From JACJYE01 sp964432875 (GTDB lineage: Bacteria; Bacteroidota; Bacteroidia; Chitinophagales; Saprospiraceae): a stretch of 45,228 bases of DNA. Shown piece after piece: positions 32,736 through 41,515 of the stretch (positions are counted from its first letter, which is position 1; every line of letters starts with the position of its first letter). The stretch is taken from NCBI GenBank assembly GCA_964432875.1, contig CAYSPJ010000030.1, positions 1-45,228 of the forward strand, read 5' to 3'. The translations under genes and the position numbers were made by a program. The notes under the pieces were generated by a model. That model was not told the DNA's origin and did no database searches. It worked only from the letters and a program-made list of their open reading frames with translations.

Positions 32736-32888
32736 CTAGCTATCTGAGTATAAAAAGAGCGCCCTCCCAATAGCCATGGAAGGCAAAGCGCAGCAATGAT
32801 ATGTCAGGCTGACCAAAGCCGCCAAAAGATTGAGTTCTTCGACAGAAATATTAAGTGCTTTGATCGCTTTGTTGATTTTCCTCAACAT
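32736..32888 (-). CDS. possible small protein of 50 residues
   Basis: A minus-strand frame starting MLRKINKAIKALNISVEELN, preceded by AGAAAGAGGG 6 nt upstream, which is a fair ribosome binding site. The N-terminus is a basic amphipathic helix and the C-terminus is hydrophobic with two adjacent cysteines ('YHCCALPSMAIG'). It does not match any family I know. It lies downstream of the SPOR gene, 66 bp after its stop. The rest of 32633-32954 shows nothing else. Confidence 0.3.
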   Translation of the reverse strand: MLRKINKAIKALNISVEELNLLAALVSLTYHCCALPSMAIGRALFLYSDS

Positions 32889-32954
32889 GGTATCCCTCTT
32901 TCTTTGCTGTTGTATCAAAAGACAAGAGCAAAAAGCAAAGCAACAAGGAAAAGT

Positions 32955-33533
32955 TTACCTTTTTCGTTTTACATAAGCCTCAATGCCCTTCCCCTTCAGT
33001 TCCTTTTCCAGGCTGCTGGCCTGGCTGAAGGAATCGAAGCGGGCTACGAGCACAACCGAGTATTTGCCACGATCAAAAGGCTCGATGGATGCGCCGGTAT
33101 AGCCCAGCCCACTCAGCTTTTCAACCATAGACTGGGCATTCTCAGCTACACTGAAAGTGCCTGCCAACACCAGGTAATCCCCGGAGCTTGATACGCGCGG
33201 CTGAGTGTATTCCTGGGGTTCGGCTGGCCGGGCTTCGGCCCTTTCTGCCACAGGTGCTTCCGCACGCTGGCCAGAGGTTTCGTCCACCCGCTCATCGTAC
33301 CGGCTGCCCTGCTCGCCGGTGCTGTCCCAGTCGTCTAGCCCTTGATTGCGGTCGGAATCCCAATAAGCGGTATCCAGATCGGCGGTATCATCTTCGTACA
33401 ACGAGCTAATATCCTCGATCGCTTCTGGTTCCTTGGGCCCCCTAAGCAGGTTGGTGGTCATATAGATAAGATAAATCAGCGCTGCTACGCATACTGCTAC
33501 AATCCCGATGGTTACATAATCAAACCTTGACAT
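32955..33533 (-). CDS. membrane-anchored SPOR domain protein
   Basis: Predicted 192-residue inner-membrane protein with an uncleaved N-terminal helix, 'YVTIGIVAVCVAALIYLIYM' (about 6-25). A long acidic, disordered linker (about 30-115) is followed by a C-terminal SPOR domain (about 118-190: 'GDYLVLAGTFSVAENAQSMV', 'LSGLGYTGASIEPFDRGKYS', 'LEKELKGKGIEAYVKRKR'). This layout is that of FtsN- or DedD-like division proteins, in which SPOR binds septal peptidoglycan. It is divergent from the PorU2-like gene, with a 199-bp shared upstream region. Assignment to a particular division role is inference. Confidence 0.85.
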   Translation of the reverse strand: MSRFDYVTIGIVAVCVAALIYLIYMTTNLLRGPKEPEAIEDISSLYEDDTADLDTAYWDSDRNQGLDDWDSTGEQGSRYDERVDETSGQRAEAPVAERAEARPAEPQEYTQPRVSSSGDYLVLAGTFSVAENAQSMVEKLSGLGYTGASIEPFDRGKYSVVLVARFDSFSQASSLEKELKGKGIEAYVKRKR

Positions 33534-33732
33534 ATCGCGTTTCTTTTTTGTTTGAACTCCAAATTAAGGGATTTTTTGTCTTTTAGCGGCACAATTGCCA
33601 AAATAAAAAATCTGCGCTTTGGCTACACAATGGCAAAAGTCCTCCAAAATGAACCAAAAACTGGCTTTGATGTCTAATTCTTCCGATATTTACCCCGCGT
33701 TAAATGTACTTGTCCCAAAACCATCTTATCTC

Positions 33733-36700
33733 ATGCGGCGGTTCATACTAAACATCCTTTTCCTATCCTTATCGTTCTGCAGCGGCATAGCCCAGATCTG
33801 GAACGGTGCCGACACGCTCTACGGCAACGAATGGATTCGCTATGGGCAGCCTTATTTTCAAATTAAAATCGGTGCCGATGGCCTTTATCGCATCCCTTAC
33901 ACGGCGCTGCTAGAAGCAGGTGTACCAGCGGCTGAACTTCAGGCCAGCCGATACCAGCTCTGGCACCTGGGGCAGGAGCAGCCCCTTTACACCAGTACTG
34001 CCGCTGGACCCTTGGGCCCCGGCGACTACCTCGAGTTCTACGGCCGCAAAAACCGCTCGGAGTTGGATCGACACCTCTTTGAGCGCCCCGACGATGACAT
34101 GCTCAACCCCTGGTACAGCCTGTTTACCGATAGCGCGGCCTATTTCCTCACCTGGGGCGGGCCGGGCGAACTGGGCCGGCGCTACGAAACCATCGCCAAT
34201 GATCTCACCAACCTCCCTCCGCCCGAGCAATGGTTCTGGGATACGCTGCGGCTGAATATCAATGATGCCATTTTCATTAAAAGATACGACGGGCAAAACC
34301 TGGTGGCTTATTCCGAGTTCGACGAAGCCGAAGGCTTTGCCAGCACCATACAAGCGCTACATTCCCACCAGCTTGTTCCAAGCCAGGCCTATGCCGGCGG
34401 CCCGAATGGCCTGTTGCGCATCAGGCTGGTTTCCTGGGCGGGCAATCACCACTTGGAAATCAACCTCAATGGCAGCCCGGCCTATACGGAAACTAATTTC
34501 CCCGCCTTCCATTTGACCACCATAGAAATCCCGATTACCAATGCTGCTTTGCTAAACAACCTCAATGTATCCATTGCCGGCCGGCTCGGCAATAATGACC
34601 GCTATGCAGTAGCCGATATTAGCCTGATTTACCCCCGGCGGCTGACATTCTCGGATCAAAGTATCCATGTGGGGCTCCCCCCCTCCCCGGCCCGCCGTTA
34701 CTTTGAGCTGCCCAACGCGGCCCTCAGCCTGGTTTACGACCTGACTAACGCCCGCCGACTGGAAGCGGAGGTACAGGGTGGCACGGCACGCTTTGCCCTG
34801 CCACCCCTGGCCCAACCCACCCAGCTTGTGCTGGCTAGTGAAACGGCGGGGGTCAGGCTGCTGGAAAGCCCTGCCCTGCGGCCGGTTTCCTTCACCGACT
34901 ATTCCGGTTTCAATGCCGATTATTTGATTTTGACAAGTGGGGCGCTATGGCAGGAGGGTATGATTGGGGACAACCCCGTACAAGACTATGCCAATTACCG
35001 GGCCTCGGCAGAAGGCGGCGGCTATAGCGTCGCTATCGTGCCGGCCGAGCAACTTTACCACCAATTTAGCTATGGCCTGGAACAGCACCCCCTGGCTATC
35101 CGCAATTTCAGCGCCTTTATAGCCCGAGCCGGGCAAGGGCCACGCTTTGCTTTCCTCATCGGTAAAGGCTACGAGTACCAATTCGTACGTAATGAAAACA
35201 GCGCTCGGCGCCAGCAAAACCTGATCCCTACCTTCGGCAACCCTGGCTCAGACAACCTGCTCTTCGCTCCCCCGGGTAGCAGCGTGCCTCGCTGTGCCGT
35301 CGGCCGCCTGGCCGCCAAATCGAAACATGAGGTACGGGACTACCTGGAGAAAGCCAAGCTTTACGATGCAAGCTGGCTCCTGCCCCGCAACGCAACCAAC
35401 TACGCCTGGAAAAAGAAGGCACTGCACTTGGCAGGCGCCGCAGGTAGTGAACAGAACGGGATTGTCAGCTTGTTGCGCCTGATGGAGAATGAACTAACGC
35501 GCAATAAAATTAATGCCACCGTCACCACCTACCGCAAGGAATCTACCGACCCGGTAGCCGGTTCGGTGAATAGCGCAGTAATCGCCGCCGTAGATAATGG
35601 CGTGCTCATCAAAACTTTCATGGGCCATGGTGGCATCGTCAATACCGATTTTGCCATCGATGACCCGGATCTTTTCGACAATGCGCCTCGCTATCCGCTC
35701 ATCTTCTCTTTGGGCTGCCTGACAGGCAATTTATACACTCCGGAAAACAGCGTCAGTGAAGCTTTTACTCTCACGGCGGCCAACCGGGGTGCTATCGGCT
35801 ACGTCGCATCTTCTGGCTATGGCGTCACCAATTCCTTAAGAGATATGGGGCAGCGCTTCTATGCGCTGGCGGGTGGAGAGATGTATGGCGCTTCCGTCGG
35901 CGAAATCATGACTCAAGTGCGGGCTGGTTTTGATGCCTCCTTTAGCCCCGGCACCCGCGCGCTGAATAATCAGCTCAACCTCCATGGCGATCCCGCCATC
36001 CGCATCAATGATGTAGATGCGCCAGACTACGTCATCGATTTCCAGTCGGCCCGCCTCGAGCCCCTGCTCATCAACACCCAAACGGCGAAAGTGGAGGTCA
36101 GCTTCTCCTTGGTCAACATCGGTGCTGTGCAACGGGATACCTTCCTGCTCATTGAATACACCCACCGCTTGCCTGGCGGGCAGGCCCAGTCCTTTATCGA
36201 CTCGGTGCTCACCACTGGCGCGTTTACTGACGTCCACGCGACCATCCCCCTGCCGCGAGATGGCAGCGGCGTCGGCATCAACACTTTGTCTATCCGCATC
36301 GATGCGGATAACCGCATCCAGGAGCTACCCCTGGCCGAGGCGGAGGAGAACAACCAATTGCAGGGCCCCAATGGCGAAGACAAGCTTACTTTCTTCATTT
36401 TTGACAATACCGTAAAGCCTATTTCGCCTCCGGATTTTGCCATCGTTGACCGGCAGGATGTAGCACTGACGGCTTTCACCTCGGATGCCTTTGCGCCAGC
36501 AAATGATTATCTGTTTGAAATGGATACTAGCGCCCTATTCAATAGCCCGCTCAAGATCGCCAGCCGCCAGCGGGCCAAGGGCGGGTTAGTCCAATGGGCC
36601 CCGGGCCTGGAGCTGACTGAGGGTACAGCCTATTATTGGCGGGTGGGGATCGATAGTACTGCGCTGGGCCGGGATTCTACGCTCTGGGCCGGCAGTTCCT

Positions 36701-38682
36701 TCCTTTACCAGCCAGGCAATGGGCCGGGCTGGAACCAGTCCCACTACTATCAATTCCTGGACAATGAATTTGATCGCATCTGGTTGGATAGCACCCGGCA
36801 GTTTCACTATGCCAACGTGCTTTACAACGTCATTGGCCGGGCAGTGATCCGCTCGGAAACCAATGACACCCGCACCCGGGTCTTCATCAATTCCAACCGG
36901 GTGGCCAATGTCACCAACTCGCCCTCCATTAGCGCGGTGGTCTTCGACCCACTCAGCGGGCGGCTGTGGGCATCAACATCTTTCCGCCTAAGCGGTACGG
37001 CTCAAGCCCGAGGCGCTGCTATCAATTTCTTCCGCGACGAAATCCCGTCGGGATACTGGGTCGTGGCCGCTACCTTCCACGCGCCAGGGCAAAGCTTCGC
37101 GCTGGAAGATTGGCCACAGGATTCGCTGGCCTTTGGAGACAATCTGGCCAGCGTACTACGCGCCCAGGGGGCGGTATTGGTCGATCAGTTATATGAACAA
37201 GGGCCTAGCCCCTATCTTTTTGCGTACCAAAAAGACGTTGGCCCAATCGCGGAAGACTTGGCCCCGCCCGGAGAAGAAAATGCCAATATCTTCTTCGACT
37301 TTCCGGCTCGCTCGCCGGAAGGCGGGCTGACTTCCAAGCTCCTTGGCCCGGCCCTGTCGTGGAGCGCGCTAGAATGGAGTTATCGCCCAGGCAGCGACAG
37401 CCTGCCGCCGCCCGATGAATCAAAGCTTCTGGTCTGGGGATTGGCCTACGAGCAGGCCTCTCCCCAATTGCTGCTGGAAACATCCGAGCCGCCGTCTAGC
37501 CGCCTGGCGGCTATCGATGCCGCCCAATACCCTTTCCTGCGCTTGCAGTGGAAGAGCCGGGACAGCCTCAACCGCATGGCTCCTCAATTGGACCACTGGC
37601 GCGCCTATTATTCGGCGGCTCCCGACCTCGCGCTCGCCCCGCTTGATGCCGGTAAAGACACCCTGCAAGAGGGAGAGCCCCTGCGCCTGCAACTCGCCGT
37701 GCATAACCTCTCCAACCAGGTGATCGACAGCCTGCCGATCCGCTATACTATAATTGCGGCAGACAACCAGCAAAATTCCTGGGAGGAGCGGGTGCCACCA
37801 ATCCCGGCCAGAGGCATGGTGGAGCTGCCTTTTGAAACCAGCACCCGCGGACTGCCTGGATCGAACCGCATATTCATCGAGCTCAACTCCAGCCGCTCGC
37901 CAATCGAGCAGGATTATCTCAACAATATCGCCAGCAAGCCTTTTTATGTAGAAACTGACCAGCGGTCTCCGGTGCTCGATGTCACCTTCGATGGCCAGCA
38001 CATCATGGATGGCGACCTGGTCTCGGCCCGGCCGCTGATCGCCATCAGCCTCAAGGATGAAAACAAGTTCCTTGCCCTGCAGGATACCGCCCTTTTCCGC
38101 CTGCGCCTGCGCTACCCCAATGGCTTGGAGCGGCCGGTCTTTTCAACCGAGCCCAACCTGGTTTTCATGCCCGCCGAGCTGGGGCGCAGCAACCGCGCCT
38201 CCATCGAATGGATGCCCCGCCTGGAAGAGGACGGGCAGTACCTGCTCAGTGTGCAGGGCCGTGATGCCAGTGGCAATGCTTCCGGCCTTTGGGATTACCG
38301 CATCCGCTTTGAAGTGATTACCCGGCGCAGCATTTCTAAATTATTGGCTTACCCTAACCCCTTTTCCACCTCCACCCGCTTTGCCTATACCCTCACCGGC
38401 GACAGCCCGCCCGAGCGCTTCATGATCCGCATCATGACGGTATCCGGCCGCATCGTCCGGCAAATCACTCAGGATGAATTTGGCCCCATGAAAATCGGTA
38501 CCCACCTCTCCGACTTTGTCTGGGACGGCACCGACGATTTTGGCGGCCGCCTCGCCAATGGGGTCTATCTCTATCAGATACTGGCCGAAGAAGCGGATGG
38601 CACGAGCTTCGATGCTTATGAAAACAGCCAGGTGGACCGCTTTTTCAAGGGGGATATCGGCAAGGTCGTGTTGTTGAGGTAG
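33733..38682 (+). CDS. type IX secretion system C25-family sortase, PorU2-like
   Basis: Predicted 1649-residue secreted protein, one of the largest in the window. The signal peptide MRRFILNILFLSLSFCSGIA is followed by a PorU-type N-terminal beta region ('YFQIKIGADGLYRIPY', 'DYLEFYGRKN'). A gingipain-like C25 peptidase domain (about 400-770) carries 'FLIGKGYEYQ', catalytic His632 in 'KTFMGHGGIVNTD', catalytic Cys662 in 'IFSLGCLTGN', and 'LHGDPAIRIN'. Extended Ig-like and CARDB-like repeats follow (about 780-1530). A FlgD-like C-terminal tail starts at 'LLAYPNPFSTST'. PorU cleaves sorting tails and attaches cargo to A-LPS; the longer PorU2 types are found in Saprospiria. The frame opens at 33619, but the signal peptide starts at the ATG at 33733. 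Confidence 0.88.
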   Translation: MRRFILNILFLSLSFCSGIAQIWNGADTLYGNEWIRYGQPYFQIKIGADGLYRIPYTALLEAGVPAAELQASRYQLWHLGQEQPLYTSTAAGPLGPGDYLEFYGRKNRSELDRHLFERPDDDMLNPWYSLFTDSAAYFLTWGGPGELGRRYETIANDLTNLPPPEQWFWDTLRLNINDAIFIKRYDGQNLVAYSEFDEAEGFASTIQALHSHQLVPSQAYAGGPNGLLRIRLVSWAGNHHLEINLNGSPAYTETNFPAFHLTTIEIPITNAALLNNLNVSIAGRLGNNDRYAVADISLIYPRRLTFSDQSIHVGLPPSPARRYFELPNAALSLVYDLTNARRLEAEVQGGTARFALPPLAQPTQLVLASETAGVRLLESPALRPVSFTDYSGFNADYLILTSGALWQEGMIGDNPVQDYANYRASAEGGGYSVAIVPAEQLYHQFSYGLEQHPLAIRNFSAFIARAGQGPRFAFLIGKGYEYQFVRNENSARRQQNLIPTFGNPGSDNLLFAPPGSSVPRCAVGRLAAKSKHEVRDYLEKAKLYDASWLLPRNATNYAWKKKALHLAGAAGSEQNGIVSLLRLMENELTRNKINATVTTYRKESTDPVAGSVNSAVIAAVDNGVLIKTFMGHGGIVNTDFAIDDPDLFDNAPRYPLIFSLGCLTGNLYTPENSVSEAFTLTAANRGAIGYVASSGYGVTNSLRDMGQRFYALAGGEMYGASVGEIMTQVRAGFDASFSPGTRALNNQLNLHGDPAIRINDVDAPDYVIDFQSARLEPLLINTQTAKVEVSFSLVNIGAVQRDTFLLIEYTHRLPGGQAQSFIDSVLTTGAFTDVHATIPLPRDGSGVGINTLSIRIDADNRIQELPLAEAEENNQLQGPNGEDKLTFFIFDNTVKPISPPDFAIVDRQDVALTAFTSDAFAPANDYLFEMDTSALFNSPLKIASRQRAKGGLVQWAPGLELTEGTAYYWRVGIDSTALGRDSTLWAGSSFLYQPGNGPGWNQSHYYQFLDNEFDRIWLDSTRQFHYANVLYNVIGRAVIRSETNDTRTRVFINSNRVANVTNSPSISAVVFDPLSGRLWASTSFRLSGTAQARGAAINFFRDEIPSGYWVVAATFHAPGQSFALEDWPQDSLAFGDNLASVLRAQGAVLVDQLYEQGPSPYLFAYQKDVGPIAEDLAPPGEENANIFFDFPARSPEGGLTSKLLGPALSWSALEWSYRPGSDSLPPPDESKLLVWGLAYEQASPQLLLETSEPPSSRLAAIDAAQYPFLRLQWKSRDSLNRMAPQLDHWRAYYSAAPDLALAPLDAGKDTLQEGEPLRLQLAVHNLSNQVIDSLPIRYTIIAADNQQNSWEERVPPIPARGMVELPFETSTRGLPGSNRIFIELNSSRSPIEQDYLNNIASKPFYVETDQRSPVLDVTFDGQHIMDGDLVSARPLIAISLKDENKFLALQDTALFRLRLRYPNGLERPVFSTEPNLVFMPAELGRSNRASIEWMPRLEEDGQYLLSVQGRDASGNASGLWDYRIRFEVITRRSISKLLAYPNPFSTSTRFAYTLTGDSPPERFMIRIMTVSGRIVRQITQDEFGPMKIGTHLSDFVWDGTDDFGGRLANGVYLYQILAEEADGTSFDAYENSQVDRFFKGDIGKVVLLR

Positions 38683-38728
38683 TAGCGTGTGAAGGTTGAG
38701 GATGCTTTGTTCAGCATTATGCCCTAGC

Positions 38729-38946
38729 CTAGTGCCCCATGAACGAAGTTCTTGCACACCCAAGCCTTGCCCTTTCACCGCCATGCTGCGTTGCTTCCCG
38801 CTTTTTCCTCGAAAAAGCGGGATCGCGTAGCTTCGGCTATGCTCTGATTCAAGTCTAGGGCCCCTTCCCCAGACTTGAATGGCGCCTTGCCTGGCGGCGA
38901 AATGGCGGCGGCTTAATGTTCAACAACTTCATTCATGGGGCACTAG
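38729..38946. repeat. long palindromic element with three internal hairpins
   Basis: Outer arms 38729-38758 and 38917-38946 are inverted copies with 27 of 30 identities, starting CTAGTGCCCCATGAA. Imperfect inner arms continue inward (AAGCC...TTTC...CCGCCA...). The centre holds three hairpins: TCCCGCTTTTT/AAAAAGCGGGA (11 bp, 38796-38822); GCGTAGC/GCTATGC closing a TTCG loop (38825-38842); and ATTCAAGTCT/AGACTTGAAT (10 bp, 38847-38880). It sits between convergent genes and overlaps the flippase stop. Confidence 0.9.
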
Positions 38947-40217
38947 CTCGCGTTTTTCGTTCGACTTGTTGCGGTATGCCGATGCAGGTGCCAGAAGAAA
39001 ATCAGCGTAAAAGCGAAGTAGCCCAAGCCCGCACTGATGGAATAACCAAGGATGAAGGCATCGATCCGCCCGAGCTGCAAGCCCAGGCCTATGCTAGCAA
39101 ATGCGGCCAGGGCCAGGTAAACATTGAGCACCAACTCCATGCGGACGATATTCAACAGCTCAGCCAGGTAGCTGATGGGGTGGAAAAGGGCCTTGCCAGC
39201 AAACAAAGCCCACATCCACTGCGCATACTGGCCAGCGCTTTCCCAGTCCGGCCCGAAGAGCCAGGCAAAAAGGGCAGGGGCCCACCACAGCAGAACTGAG
39301 AGCGGTAGGAGGGCGAAGGTCATAACCCCCGCCAGCACTTGCCGCGTCAGGGCCAGGGCGCGCTGCGGGGCTTCAACCAATTGCCCGGCCATCTCCCGGT
39401 AATAGGCCTGAGCGATGGCGTTGGTAGCTAAATTCAAGGGTGCCCAAACGAGCCGATAGGCCAGGAAGTAGAAGCCCGCTTCCTGAGCGCTAAAAAAGCG
39501 CAGTAGCAAAATGGGCTGGATGTTGCTGGCCAAAGCATTAAGCAATTGACTGGGGATGGCATACTTCACCAGCGAGAAATATTGTTTGGCCAATGCTCGA
39601 AAAAACCTATATTGCAAGCCGAAGCGCCAGGGGAAGCGGCGCAGTTGGGCCAGCAAAAAGAGGTTGGCAGGCAGCAGCCCCAAGGCGTAACCGATGGCCA
39701 GCCCATCATCCGGCCTAATCCCTGCCAGCAGCAGCTGGCCCGCGGAAGCTCCCAGCGCAAACAGGAGCTTGGAGATGCTGATGTCGGCCAATCGGCCTTC
39801 GCGCAGGAGGAAAAAATGCAGGCTTGAGAATAGCCCCAGCAGTGCCGCAGCGGCGTAGAGCCATGGCCAATGGTGCGGCTGCCAGGCGGGGAAGGAAAGC
39901 CCCCAAACGGCACTGAGCAATACAAAAGCAAGGATGATGGCGGCACTCAAGCCCAATAGGCGGAGGGCAGCCTCTTGGGCTGGCGCCAGCACGATGGCCA
40001 GCTCATATCGGAAAGCCACTGCAATGGACAGGATGTTGGCCACCGCCAGGAAAACAGCAAACCGCCCGAATTCGGCCGGCGTGTAAAAATGCGGCAGCAA
40101 TAGCGAAAAGGCAAACCATATTACTTGGGCCATCAGGCTGCCCGCCGCTAGAGTGATAATATTTTGTATGAAGCTACGCTGGATCAATATTGATATGCTT
40201 GGAAGGCCCAAAATCAT
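38943..40217 (-). CDS. polysaccharide flippase-like membrane protein (Wzx/oligosaccharide flippase family)
   Basis: Predicted 424-residue inner-membrane protein with about 12 transmembrane helices, typical of the MOP/Wzx superfamily. The opening 'SFIQNIITLAAGSLMAQVIW' and 'LLLPHFYTPAEFGRFAVFLA' are family hallmarks. 'FFSAQEAGFYFLAYRLVWAP' in the middle is the second conserved block. It would flip lipid-linked oligosaccharide across the inner membrane. The start is uncertain: an ATG at 40271 also exists, but it lies about 9 nt from the predicted transcription start and adds a polar stretch, so 40217 is preferred. The stop codon TAG lies within the end of a palindromic element. It belongs with the glycan genes to the right. 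Confidence 0.82.
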   Translation of the reverse strand: MILGLPSISILIQRSFIQNIITLAAGSLMAQVIWFAFSLLLPHFYTPAEFGRFAVFLAVANILSIAVAFRYELAIVLAPAQEAALRLLGLSAAIILAFVLLSAVWGLSFPAWQPHHWPWLYAAAALLGLFSSLHFFLLREGRLADISISKLLFALGASAGQLLLAGIRPDDGLAIGYALGLLPANLFLLAQLRRFPWRFGLQYRFFRALAKQYFSLVKYAIPSQLLNALASNIQPILLLRFFSAQEAGFYFLAYRLVWAPLNLATNAIAQAYYREMAGQLVEAPQRALALTRQVLAGVMTFALLPLSVLLWWAPALFAWLFGPDWESAGQYAQWMWALFAGKALFHPISYLAELLNIVRMELVLNVYLALAAFASIGLGLQLGRIDAFILGYSISAGLGYFAFTLIFFWHLHRHTATSRTKNAS

Positions 40218-40285
40218 GGCTTGGCTGGCAGCCCTGCTGAGCCTATTCTGCTTTTCCCTGCCATTTACCAAGTTGTTTTATTTGC

Positions 40286-40314
40286 CAAAGATAGCTTATA
40301 AACTGCAATATCAA
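40286..40314 (-). promoter_or_regulatory. Bacteroidota-type promoter for the flippase gene
   Basis: On the minus strand: TTG (40314-40312), an 18-nt spacer and TATCTTTG (40293-40286). Both boxes are good. The start of transcription would be near 40280. Confidence 0.7.
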
Positions 40315-40377
40315 TGGGCCGCGGGCCTATACCGCGCTGCTAAACCAACCGAAGAGGAGAAAACCCCTTAATATAAG

Positions 40378-41325
40378 ATGGACAAAGTGCAATACCAGCA
40401 ATTCTGCGATAAGCTGAAGGAGGTGCCGATCTTCCTCCAGCCCTGGTGGCTGGATAGCGCGGCTGGGCCCGAAAATTGGCAGGCCATAGTTGCTACAACT
40501 CCAGGTAGCCAATACCCTTCCGGCATTATGCCCATCTGCTTTCGCCAAAAACTGGGCATCAAATACATCAGCATGCCACTGGCTACTCCCTTCCTGGGCC
40601 CCTGGCTGGACGTCCCCGCAGGCTTGAAGCCCAACAAGCGCCACCATTTTGAGCGCAACACCCTACAGGAGCTAATCAGGCAAATACCCAGGGCCCTGTA
40701 TTTGAAGTATAAGAGCCACTATGCGCTGCAGGATTGCCTGCCTTTTTATTGGGCGGGCTACCGCAATACCTTGCGCTATACCTACTTGCTAGACCTAAAG
40801 CCTGTAGCTGAAATCCATGCGGACATGAGCTCCAATATTCGCCGTGATATTCGCCAGGCCGCGCGGGTTTTAACCCTGGCCGATGATTTATCGGCCGAGC
40901 AGTTCTACTCGACTATGATCCAATCTTTCACCCGGCAGCGGCTGCCCCCTCCCTTTTCTTTGCCCTGGTTTTTGAAGATGGACCAAGCGATTTCCAGCCA
41001 TGCCGCAGGCAAAAAGTTTTTTGCCCTGGACCAGCAAAACAGAATCCATTCCGTAGTCTATCTGATTTGGGATAAACATACGGCTTATTACTGGCTGGCA
41101 GGAGACGACCCGCAGCTCCGCAAAAGCGGTGCCGGGATATGGCTTTGTTGGCAAGCCATCATTCATGCTCAACAGCAAGCGCTGACAACTTTTGATTTTG
41201 CGGGCAGCATGATCAAAAACATTGAGTTGGTGCGCCAGCGTTTTGGCGCCCGGCAGCAAGGGTTCTTTCAGTTTGAGCATTTCGGTGGTAGCGCGCTAGG
41301 CAGGTTAGCTGCGGTTTGGAAATAG
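40378..41325 (+). CDS. FemAB/GNAT-fold acyltransferase-like protein
   Basis: Predicted 315-residue cytoplasmic protein. The C-terminal half is a FemAB-like GNAT domain: 'NIRRDIRQAARVLTLADDLS' (about 154-173), 'FFALDQQNRIHSVVYLIWD' (about 216-234), 'YYWLAGDDPQLRKSGAGIWL' (about 238-257) and 'LTTFDFAGSMIKNIELVRQR' (about 272-291). The last of these closely resembles the FemAB-related block in polysaccharide loci. Such proteins add amino acids or acyl groups to cell-wall or surface-glycan precursors. The substrate is unknown. It is divergent from the flippase and part of the same cluster, and convergent with a GT4 gene across a second palindromic element. Confidence 0.78.
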   Translation: MDKVQYQQFCDKLKEVPIFLQPWWLDSAAGPENWQAIVATTPGSQYPSGIMPICFRQKLGIKYISMPLATPFLGPWLDVPAGLKPNKRHHFERNTLQELIRQIPRALYLKYKSHYALQDCLPFYWAGYRNTLRYTYLLDLKPVAEIHADMSSNIRRDIRQAARVLTLADDLSAEQFYSTMIQSFTRQRLPPPFSLPWFLKMDQAISSHAAGKKFFALDQQNRIHSVVYLIWDKHTAYYWLAGDDPQLRKSGAGIWLCWQAIIHAQQQALTTFDFAGSMIKNIELVRQRFGARQQGFFQFEHFGGSALGRLAAVWK

Positions 41326-41343
41326 CAGCCCTGGTGGCTTATC

Positions 41344-41515
41344 CTAAGCGGCGCGCGATAAATAACTGTCAGATTTCCTAGGAGCGCTTTTGGCTTTACC
41401 CTGCGTTGAAGAACCGCCTCCCTTAGGAATGGCTAAGGTCGGGAACCTTCGCCTTGGTTAAAACCAAAATCGCTAGCCTATTAAACCCAACAGTTATTTA
41501 TCGCGCGCCGCTAAG
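41344..41515. repeat. palindromic element of about 172 bp between convergent genes
   Basis: Arms 41344-41369 and 41490-41515 are inverted copies with 25 of 26 identities (core AGCGGCGCGCGATAAATAAC). The similarity continues inward with gaps: 'GAGCGCTTTTGGCTTTACC' against 'CTAGCGATTTTGGTTTTAACC' on the other strand. Near the centre are CCTTAGG and CTAAGG. The right arm encodes the last residues (LAARDK) and stop of the GT4 gene. Confidence 0.9.

Noticed and set aside
38943..40371. Plus-strand small frame 40153-40371
   Set aside because: It is antisense to the flippase 5' end and promoter and shows no family features.
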